Assembly: GCA_002316005.1 (NCBI GenBank)
Contig: DCIM01000044.1
Coordinates: forward strand, 1 to 19,196
DNA length: 19,196 nucleotides
Reading direction: 5' to 3'
Source: Prevotellaceae bacterium UBA1726
Lineage (GTDB): Bacteria; Bacteroidota; Bacteroidia; Bacteroidales; Bacteroidaceae
In this document: positions 1-6,731 of the stretch, piece after piece
Position numbering within the stretch: position 1 is the first letter of the stretch
Layout: each line of letters opens with the position of its first letter
Notes under the pieces: model-generated
Database searches by the model: none
What the model was told of the DNA's origin: nothing
Seen by the model: the letters and a program-made list of their open reading frames with translations, nothing else
Translations under genes and position numbers: made by a program

Positions 1-1793
1 GTCTTCATATTATAGACTGTCAGACCACTCATTGTACTAATCCACAGCCAATTACCGCCTGTTATCTGCGAAGCACACACATTGTCGCTTGGCAATCCAT
101 CGGCAGTAGTGATACTACACGTTTTGCCTGTGGAAATAGTCAAGAGGAGAAGTCCCTCGTTAGTGGCAAAGGCAATGACATCAGGAGTTATGCGCGAAAT
201 ACTATATACAATTGCGCCTGCAGCGAGTGCTGTTACTTTCTTTGAGGCATCTGTTGGCGAGAATGATACTATTCCATTATATGTACCGCAATAAATACGG
301 TCGTGCTGAGGATCATAATAAATACAACCCGACCATGTCGTATTGTCAGAATTTAAGTATGGAATGAACATTTTCTGAGATTCATCGTAACGCAAAACGC
401 CATTACCCATTGTAGCAACCCAGATCTGCCCGCGCTTGTCCTCAGCATAGCCATAAGCACTGAATTCCTCGTTGTTGTCACCCTTAATATGCACGCTCTG
501 GCAGAAACCTGTGGATAGTTCCACAATACCGCCACCTCGGCCATAGGATCCATACCACACTCGGTGGCGTGAATCCTCAAAGAGTCCCATTATTGTGGCA
601 GGAACTCCATTCTCACGAACATCAGCGGGATATTTGCGGATGGATGTCAGTGATGGGGTGAAGCCAAAGAGTCCTCCATTGTCAGTGGTTGCCCAGATAT
701 TGCCGTCATGTGACTGCAGAAGCGACGTCACACAGCAGTCGCCAATAAGGTTATTCTGTGGTGAACGACTACCGATATAAGTAAACACCGTAGTTGAATT
801 GACTGAAAGAAGGATTCCTTTCTGATAGAGTCCAACCCACATGTCACCATCATTATTGATATAGATGGAATGGACTTTCTGTGAATTGATGTTTATAAGT
901 TGATTGCTGAAAAGGTTGTTGCTGACGAATTGCCCCTTGCTTGTGTCGAAAAAGCGCATTCCCATTCCGTCGGTTCCTATGCAGAGAACTGTTGTGCCAG
1001 GAATTTCCTTGATGTCACAAACCTGATTCAGAGTCTCTGTTCCAGGAACAATCTGCATTGTATTTGTTGAAGGCGCATAGACATATACACCAAAATCGGC
1101 ACTACCAGCATAGACCTTTCCATTAGAAGACTGACAGAAGGTGGCTATATTAAGTGTACCACCCTTAGCATTGAATATTTCACGGACCTTACCTTTCTTA
1201 TCAACATGCGCCAAACCTGATGGCGTTTTTGCAACAAGGAAGCTACCGTCCTTCAATTCCAAAGCGCGGAAAACATCATGAACGGCCTTGGTAAGTATGT
1301 TTGGAATGACTTTCCATTCGCCTTTTTCATAACCCAATGTGTAGCAGTCACTACCGACAACAAGGAATCTGTCGTCGTCCAACAAACAGATGTCATTTAC
1401 ATTGACAGCTCTGACGCCATCCTTCTCTGACGAAAAGACAGGAGTAAAGTCATCTGTCAATGGGCGATATATCTGTGCTCCAACGATTGTTCCAACGGCA
1501 ACAGCACCGTTCTTTGTGGCGCATACTGTACGAACAAAGTTGTTGGCAAGCGAATTCGGATTATCCTTCTTGCACTTATATGTAATGAATCGCGAACCAT
1601 TGCCACGGCACAATGCATTCTCTGTGGCAATCCAAACCATATGTGAGTTATCCTCGCATATTCGGTTTATCAAAGTATTTGGAAGTTCGTTGTCCGAGGA
1701 GAACATCATATTCAATTGGGCCTTTGCCTGAAACACAGACAAAAGAACAAGCATTGTCGTTATCAGTACTTTCCCCAATACCGATACAGACAT
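1..1793 (-). CDS. Hybrid two-component system regulator (HTCS), N-terminal sensor part, truncated by window edge
   Basis: I translated this frame from the ATG at 1793 and it stays open to base 1, giving about 597 codons. It starts with a hydrophobic signal or anchor segment ending in AKAQ (about residues 1-26). It continues with repeated beta-propeller blades of the Reg_prop type, with recurrent pieces such as VWIATENAL, MWVGLYQKGI, IWATTDNGGLFGF, IWVATMGNGVLRY and, near the edge, DGLPSDNVC followed by WLWISTMSGLTVY. This is the periplasmic sensor of Bacteroidetes HTCS proteins. In that family, two propellers are followed by a Y_Y_Y domain, a membrane helix, histidine kinase, receiver and AraC-type DNA-binding domain; those parts would lie beyond the left edge and are not seen. 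It sits next to a symporter-xylosidase unit, like the regulator xynR of rumen Prevotella, so I infer xylo-oligosaccharide sensing. The identity of the visible part is very likely; the ligand is inferred. Confidence 0.92.
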   Translation of the reverse strand, partial: MSVSVLGKVLITTMLVLLSVFQAKAQLNMMFSSDNELPNTLINRICEDNSHMVWIATENALCRGNGSRFITYKCKKDNPNSLANNFVRTVCATKNGAVAVGTIVGAQIYRPLTDDFTPVFSSEKDGVRAVNVNDICLLDDDRFLVVGSDCYTLGYEKGEWKVIPNILTKAVHDVFRALELKDGSFLVAKTPSGLAHVDKKGKVREIFNAKGGTLNIATFCQSSNGKVYAGSADFGVYVYAPSTNTMQIVPGTETLNQVCDIKEIPGTTVLCIGTDGMGMRFFDTSKGQFVSNNLFSNQLININSQKVHSIYINNDGDMWVGLYQKGILLSVNSTTVFTYIGSRSPQNNLIGDCCVTSLLQSHDGNIWATTDNGGLFGFTPSLTSIRKYPADVRENGVPATIMGLFEDSRHRVWYGSYGRGGGIVELSTGFCQSVHIKGDNNEEFSAYGYAEDKRGQIWVATMGNGVLRYDESQKMFIPYLNSDNTTWSGCIYYDPQHDRIYCGTYNGIVSFSPTDASKKVTALAAGAIVYSISRITPDVIAFATNEGLLLLTISTGKTCSITTADGLPSDNVCASQITGGNWLWISTMSGLTVYNMK

Positions 1794-1869
1794 AAAAAAT
1801 CCCAATTTATTATAGCTGTGAAATATATAATTATGCATTCCTGTGCAAAGTAATAGTTAGTTAGCAATG

Positions 1870-1899
1870 CAAAGGTAATATATTTTTTCGGAAAACAAA
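1870..1899 (-). promoter_or_regulatory. Bacteroidetes-type promoter of the HTCS gene
   Basis: Read on the minus strand, TACCTTTG (1877-1870) matches the Bacteroidetes -7 box TAnnTTTG, with TTTG at 1899-1896 as a -33 box. The spacer is 18 nt, slightly short of the usual 19-20. The start codon lies about 76 nt downstream. The regulator thus appears to be transcribed separately from the GH43 unit upstream of it. The rest of 1794-2071 holds only the terminator at 1990-2028. Confidence 0.55.
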
Positions 1900-1989
1900 G
1901 CGTTTTTCTACGAAAAAAATTCAATATTAACATACGAACAAGACTGTCGTGGAAAAACCGACAAAAGGTTAAAAGCTGTTCGTGGGCAT

Positions 1990-2028
1990 AAAAAACGAAG
2001 AGGACATGCCAGTCGGCACATCCCCTTC
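1990..2028 (-). terminator. Intrinsic terminator of the symporter-GH43 unit
   Basis: On the minus strand the arms at 2028-2015 and 2010-1997 form a 14-bp stem around the loop GACT, followed directly by C and six T (1995-1990). Three of the pairs are G-U wobbles that work only in the minus-strand transcript; the plus-strand RNA would have A-C mismatches. This fixes the direction: it terminates transcription coming from the GH43 gene that ends at 2072. Confidence 0.8.
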
Positions 2029-2071
2029 ATATTACTATTTAGTTGTATTTATTTCAACAAAACAGACATTA

Positions 2072-3094
2072 TTACTCTACGGTCTGAATTGTACCATCTT
2101 CGTTGTAATGAATCTCTGTAACCTTGAGTGAACGGAGACTGTTTACACCACCAGAAGGACCTGAGTCATGGTGGAAGAGATACCACTTACCCTTGAATTC
2201 CACGATACTGTGGTGAGTTGTCCAACCTGCCTCTACAGGAGGAAGGATAACGCCTTTGTATGTGAATGGACCGTAAGGATTATCACCTATTGCATAGCAA
2301 ATAAGGTGTGTATCGCCTGTAGAGTATGAGAAATAGTACTTTCCCTTATACTTATGACACCATGAAGCCTCGAAGAAACGATGTGGGTCGTCAGCCTTGA
2401 GAGGTTTGCCGTCTTCACCAAGAATAATCACTGGTCTTGGAGCCTCGGCAAAATGAAGCATATCTGGTGCAAGGCGAGCCACACGCGATGGCAAAGCATC
2501 TGCTTCCGATTTCTTTACAGGAACCATACCCTCCGTATCACCTGGAGGAGGACAAGCAGGACCAATCTCATTGAACGCCATCTTGTTATCCTTATACCAC
2601 TGAAGCTGACCGCCCCAGATTCCGCCAAGATAGAAATAATACTCGCCATCATCGTCCTTGAGAACTGCGTAGTCGATAGAATAAGAACCATGCATTGGGT
2701 CGTTGAGAGGAACGAATGGCCCCTCTGGTCTATCAGCTACAGCAACACCAGTGCGGAAGATCTCTGTCTTGTCCTTTGCTGGGAAATACATATAGAACTT
2801 TCCGTCCTTCTCCTGAACATCATTGTCCCAGAGCTGATGACTTGCCCATGGAATGTCCTCAAGCTTAAGGATGCAACCATGGTCAACAAGTTCCTTCTCA
2901 CCACGGCAAACAGCCTCAATATCATCGGTTGAGAAAACATGATAGTCCTTCATTTCATACTCAGCGCCGCTGTCGTCATCGCCTACGCCAGCATCCCAGT
3001 CGTGAGATGGATAGATATACAATCTGCCATTCCAAACATGTACAGATGGGTCGGCCATGTAATCATGTGGCCAAAGATAGAATTTACCTTTCAT
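2072..3094 (-). CDS. GH43 beta-xylosidase / alpha-L-arabinofuranosidase, cytoplasmic (XynB/Xsa-like)
   Basis: This 340-residue protein is a single five-bladed-propeller GH43 enzyme closest, by recognition, to the Bacteroides Xsa and Prevotella XynB type (GH43 subfamily 1). The three expected acidic residues are visible: the base D15 in YMADPSVHV, the pKa-setting D141 in SIDYAVLKDD, and the acid E242 in RFFEASW. HDWDAG near residue 31 and the long MKDYHVFS region also fit that subfamily. The length is normal. There is no signal peptide, so it should act in the cytoplasm, removing xylose (possibly also arabinose) from imported short oligosaccharides. It follows the symporter gene by 12 nt and ends just before a strong terminator, so the two form one unit. 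Xylosidase versus arabinosidase preference cannot be read from sequence alone. Confidence 0.92.
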   Translation of the reverse strand: MKGKFYLWPHDYMADPSVHVWNGRLYIYPSHDWDAGVGDDDSGAEYEMKDYHVFSTDDIEAVCRGEKELVDHGCILKLEDIPWASHQLWDNDVQEKDGKFYMYFPAKDKTEIFRTGVAVADRPEGPFVPLNDPMHGSYSIDYAVLKDDDGEYYFYLGGIWGGQLQWYKDNKMAFNEIGPACPPPGDTEGMVPVKKSEADALPSRVARLAPDMLHFAEAPRPVIILGEDGKPLKADDPHRFFEASWCHKYKGKYYFSYSTGDTHLICYAIGDNPYGPFTYKGVILPPVEAGWTTHHSIVEFKGKWYLFHHDSGPSGGVNSLRSLKVTEIHYNEDGTIQTVE

Positions 3095-3106
3095 AAAGTC
3101 AATATT

Positions 3107-4510
3107 TTATTTATTTCTTGCTTCAATTTCGCGATTCATCTCATCAAGTCTTTCGTCTGTGAGAGGATACTTATAAATAAGGTATCCAACTACGATGAGA
3201 AGACATGCAGGGATAACTGTTGTGAACCAAAGGATTGCTTCTTTTGACGACTCAGAATAATCAGCGAGCTTTGGATAATAAGCATTCACTGGTGCACTGA
3301 TGAATGATGCGAGGAACACAACAATGAAGATACAGATCATAAGCTGCAAGCACTTGTTTGCGGCAAACTCCTTGAACATCTCACCATATGTCACAGGCTT
3401 CTCTGGTGTAGTGGCAATGCGCTCCTTACAACCCTTGAAGCAGTAGAACAAAAGAACAAAACCAGCCAATGCAAAGATTGATGTCACTGTGAACCAAGCC
3501 TTTGGAGCTGTTGGAAGTGCAGAAGCCTCACTGGCAAGGTTGAAACCAACCCAACCCATTACCAACGGAGTAATGAAACCAGCTACCGAGAAACCAGCCT
3601 TGAAAGCAACACCTGCAAGGGCGTTTACTGTTGCCGCAGGACGGTTACCTGTACGATACTCAGCCTCAGTAATAACCTCTGGTACAAGTGCCCACATCAA
3701 AGAACCCACAAGAAGACCTACACCTGTCATGACCTTTGCTGTCTGAACCAACACGTTGAGTTCGGCAACATCAAAGAACTTACCAATAATGTAGAGGATA
3801 ACAAAACCGACAAAACCGATAGAGAGAAGCAGGTAATAGAGTCCCTTCTTGCCAAACATGCTCTTCAATGCAGGAAGAGAAGGCAAGATGACGAATGCAG
3901 GGATTGTACCAATTGCCATGAACAATGCCTGATTCCAGTTTACTGCCTCATTGATAACCAAAGCAAGACCGATAGGGAAACCTGCCTGAACGATGATCTG
4001 ACCGATGTTTGCGCAAACCATACGAGTAGAAGTAAGCTTCAGCACCTCGTCATTATCACGAGTCATACTTGCCATAATCGAACCGTAAGGGATATTCACT
4101 ACCGAGTAGATCATACTCAGCAATGTGTAACTTACTGTCGCATAGATAATCTTCATGGTGTATGACCACTCTGCTACCTGAGGAAGCATGAGCAAGCAAG
4201 CTGCTACAGTCAAAGGAATACCACCATAAAGAAGGTATGAGCGATACTTACCAAGCTTTGGATTGTTATTGTCGATATAACGACCTACTACAGGACTCCA
4301 GATACAGTCAAGAAGACGAACAGCGAGTATCAATCCACTGACAAAAGCTGGACTGATTTTCAATACTGTTGTAAGATAAAGCATGAGATAACATGCTACT
4401 GTCTGGAAGATAAGATTTTGTGCAAGGTCGCCCGAACCGAAACCGATTCTCTGCGCCCAGTTCAATTTGTAGAATCCGTTGGATTCATTCTGTGATACAT
4501 TTGTACTCAT
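3107..4510 (-). CDS. GPH-family (MelB-like) sugar:cation symporter, probably for xylo-oligosaccharides
   Basis: The 467-residue, strongly hydrophobic protein has the usual length and about 12 membrane helices of the glycoside-pentoside-hexuronide:cation symporter family of MFS. The N-terminal signature is present: GFGSGDLAQN around residues 23-32, then RLLDCIWSPVVG at 65-76, followed by the loop NPKLGKYRSYLL, which matches MelB motif A. D68 aligns with the cation-site Asp55 of MelB, but S72 stands where MelB has Asp59, so coupling may differ. It is the first gene of a two-gene unit with the GH43 xylosidase and has a full Bacteroidetes promoter upstream. The equivalent neighbour of xynB in Prevotella bryantii is called xynD. 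Xylo-oligosaccharide import is inferred from context; the transporter class is clear. Confidence 0.9.
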   Translation of the reverse strand: MSTNVSQNESNGFYKLNWAQRIGFGSGDLAQNLIFQTVACYLMLYLTTVLKISPAFVSGLILAVRLLDCIWSPVVGRYIDNNNPKLGKYRSYLLYGGIPLTVAACLLMLPQVAEWSYTMKIIYATVSYTLLSMIYSVVNIPYGSIMASMTRDNDEVLKLTSTRMVCANIGQIIVQAGFPIGLALVINEAVNWNQALFMAIGTIPAFVILPSLPALKSMFGKKGLYYLLLSIGFVGFVILYIIGKFFDVAELNVLVQTAKVMTGVGLLVGSLMWALVPEVITEAEYRTGNRPAATVNALAGVAFKAGFSVAGFITPLVMGWVGFNLASEASALPTAPKAWFTVTSIFALAGFVLLFYCFKGCKERIATTPEKPVTYGEMFKEFAANKCLQLMICIFIVVFLASFISAPVNAYYPKLADYSESSKEAILWFTTVIPACLLIVVGYLIYKYPLTDERLDEMNREIEARNK

Positions 4511-4545
4511 TAGGTTATAATATTTTTATTTTTAGATTTTCTTCG

Positions 4546-4577
4546 CAAAGGTACATATTTATTTATAAAAACACAAA
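4546..4577 (-). promoter_or_regulatory. Promoter of the symporter-GH43 unit
   Basis: On the minus strand, TTTG (4577-4574) and TACCTTTG (4553-4546) are separated by 20 nt, a good match to the Bacteroidetes -33/-7 consensus. The start codon at 4510 lies about 35 nt below the -7 box. Confidence 0.7.
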
Positions 4578-4578
4578 G

Positions 4579-4596
4579 GATTATTGTATCATAATC
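4579..4596. promoter_or_regulatory. Candidate operator dyad next to the symporter promoter
   Basis: GATTAT (4579-4584) and ATAATC (4591-4596) form a perfect 6-bp inverted repeat with a 6-nt spacer. It starts one base upstream of the -33 box of the symporter promoter, where an activator such as the neighbouring HTCS could bind. The arms are AT-rich and short, so chance is possible. Confidence 0.3.
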
Positions 4597-4661
4597 TTTC
4601 GTATATGTAACATTACCTTTATTTTATTGCTTCAAAATGGTAGAAAACGAGTTTTTATCAC

Positions 4662-4669
4662 TATCTTTG
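4662..4669 (+). promoter_or_regulatory. -7 box of the esterase-GH115 operon
   Basis: TATCTTTG matches TAnnTTTG and lies 26 nt before the ATG at 4696. I see no TTTG at the expected -33 position, so the promoter may need an activator. The box supports 4696 as the start, since an upstream in-frame ATG at 4420 lies inside the divergent symporter gene. Confidence 0.55.
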
Positions 4670-4695
4670 CACCTATATTATATATAATAACAACT

Positions 4696-6675
4696 ATGAA
4701 CCTGAAATTCATATTTTCTATTCTTTTCATTGCTGCGGGCATTCTTCCTGCGTCGGCAAAATTATCTCTTCCACAGATGTTTCAGGACGGGATGGTGATA
4801 CAACGCGACAGACAGGTTGTCATCTGGGGAAAAGCTGATGTCAACGAGTCGGTCAGTGTGACATGGCGTAAAAAGCAGTATTCCGCCGTTGCCGACAGCG
4901 AAGGCAACTGGCGCGTCACTCTTCCTGCAACCAAGGCAGGTGGTCCTTATGCGATGGAAATTTCAGGCAGTTCGGGCGATACAAAAACTATCAACGAGAT
5001 CCTCGTTGGTGATGTATGGATGGTGTCTGGACAGTCAAACATTGATGTTCCTATAGAGCGCGTCTATCCTCAGTATTCAAAGGATGTAGAGCAATATTCC
5101 AACGACCGCATCCGTCTTTTCCGCGTTCAGCGTTCTTCAAAGACCGAACGCCAAACAGATGTCTTGCCTGACCGTTGGCGTCATGCTAACATCAAAGAAG
5201 CGTGGGACTATTCTGCGGTGGGTTATTTCCTCGCTCGCGAGATGTTTGAAAAGACTGGCGTTCCTCAGGGAATTATCTGCAATAGTGTGGGTGGTTCTCC
5301 TATTCAGGCTTGGATTGACATTGACTCAATCAAGACTTTCTCGCCTGAATATTACCAGAAGTATCTCCTCTACACCGACCCAGACTATAACCGTACGCAA
5401 GGCATTGCCAATCAGCGCGCCAGCGACCTCTGGACAAACCTTGTCAATGAGAACGATCCTGGCATGAAGGAGGAATGGATGTCGGCCAACTTCGACGACT
5501 CAGCATGGAAGACGGTAAATCAGTATGATCACAGTTGGGCAATGAATGGTCGTCGTCCTGTAGTGGGTACCATCTGGCTTCGCCAGCATATCACGGTTGA
5601 TAAGGCTCATGCCAGAAAACCAGCAAAACTACTTCTTGGCAGAATGTTCGACATGGATTATGCCTATGTAAACGGCAAGCAGGTGGGCGTCACATATTAT
5701 CAGTATCCTCCTCGTCGCTACGACATCCCAGAAGGATTGCTCCGTGAAGGCGATAATGTCATAACAATCCGTTTCGTCAACAAGAGCGGAATGGTGGAGT
5801 TCTTCCCAGAAAAACCTTACAAAGTAGTATTCGGCGACTGGACTTTCGACAAGACTCCGGAAATGGAGATTCCTCTCTCCGAGGAATGGAAATATTCACT
5901 TGGTGCAAGCGTGACGGAGTGTCTTGGCGGAAAGAGTGATTTCCAAAATCAGGCTTCCGTCCTCTACAACGCTATGCTCTGCCCTGTTGGCCCTTATACA
6001 ATGAATGGCGTAGTGTGGTATCAGGGAGAATCTAATACAGGTCGTCCTCAGGAATATGGCGACATGCTTCGTATGCTCATGGCAAACTGGCGTGGCAGAT
6101 TGGAGAACGACAAACTTCCTTTTGTAATTGTTCAGTTGGCTAACCACATGATGCCTTCCGATAAACCACAGAACAGCGGTTGGGCTACTCTCCGCGAACA
6201 GCAGCGCCTGACAGCAAATGCCGATCCATATGCTCAGGTGATTACAGCAATCGACCTTGGCGAGACCTACGACATTCATCCTCTTAAGAAGCAGGATGTG
6301 GCTCAGCGTTGTGCCGCTGCCTTTGGCAATATGGTGTGGAGTGAAAAGAATCTGCTTTCACCTCAACCTGTCAGTGCGTCTGTCAATGGCAATGAGATGA
6401 CTATCCTCATGGACCAGCCTCTTCAGATGGGCGTATATAATGAATTTGAACTCGCAGGACCTGATGGCGTCTTCCATAATGCTAAGGCCCACACTGTCAT
6501 GACTCTTTCAAATGAGAAAAAAGCCAAGGCAATAGCCAATGGCATTTTATTGACTTCCGACGAGGTGAAAGAGCCTAAGAAAGCGCGTTATGCATGGAAG
6601 GATAACCCACTGAAGGCTAACTGCATAAGCAAAGCCGGCCTCCCAACTCTCCCATTCGAAATCAAAGCAGAATAA
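4696..6675 (+). CDS. Secreted SGNH acetylesterase, sialate O-acetylesterase-type; likely xylan acetylesterase
   Basis: I start the 659-residue protein at MNLKFIFS, where a clear signal peptide (about residues 1-21, ending PASA) begins. The open frame extends 92 codons upstream, but that part lies opposite the symporter gene and precedes the promoter. The mature start LSLPQMFQDGMVIQRD is typical of the sialate O-acetylesterase family. The nucleophile is S114 in VSGQSN; SVGGSPIQAW, WYQGESN (443-447) and the D526-H528 pair in YDIHPLKKQD supply the other SGNH blocks. Between blocks, about residues 255-390, sits an inserted jelly-roll like the GH2 sugar-binding domain (WMSANFDDSAW, GTIWLRQH), known for this family. 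Next to xylan enzymes it most plausibly removes acetyl groups from xylan in the periplasm or outside. GH115 follows after 56 nt. Confidence 0.88.
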   Translation: MNLKFIFSILFIAAGILPASAKLSLPQMFQDGMVIQRDRQVVIWGKADVNESVSVTWRKKQYSAVADSEGNWRVTLPATKAGGPYAMEISGSSGDTKTINEILVGDVWMVSGQSNIDVPIERVYPQYSKDVEQYSNDRIRLFRVQRSSKTERQTDVLPDRWRHANIKEAWDYSAVGYFLAREMFEKTGVPQGIICNSVGGSPIQAWIDIDSIKTFSPEYYQKYLLYTDPDYNRTQGIANQRASDLWTNLVNENDPGMKEEWMSANFDDSAWKTVNQYDHSWAMNGRRPVVGTIWLRQHITVDKAHARKPAKLLLGRMFDMDYAYVNGKQVGVTYYQYPPRRYDIPEGLLREGDNVITIRFVNKSGMVEFFPEKPYKVVFGDWTFDKTPEMEIPLSEEWKYSLGASVTECLGGKSDFQNQASVLYNAMLCPVGPYTMNGVVWYQGESNTGRPQEYGDMLRMLMANWRGRLENDKLPFVIVQLANHMMPSDKPQNSGWATLREQQRLTANADPYAQVITAIDLGETYDIHPLKKQDVAQRCAAAFGNMVWSEKNLLSPQPVSASVNGNEMTILMDQPLQMGVYNEFELAGPDGVFHNAKAHTVMTLSNEKKAKAIANGILLTSDEVKEPKKARYAWKDNPLKANCISKAGLPTLPFEIKAE

Positions 6676-6731
6676 CCCCAAACCATAGCAACTATACACT
6701 CTATAGCAACAATAAAAAATATCAACAATAA

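Noticed and set aside
4420..4695. 92-codon upstream extension of the acetylesterase frame
   Set aside because: It lies opposite the symporter gene and its promoter, precedes the -7 box at 4662, and would bury the clear signal peptide that begins at 4696.
6676..6731. Short direct repeat ATAGCAAC twice between the esterase and GH115 genes
   Set aside because: It is an 8-bp repeat in a 56-nt AT-rich gap with no promoter box or hairpin; most likely chance.
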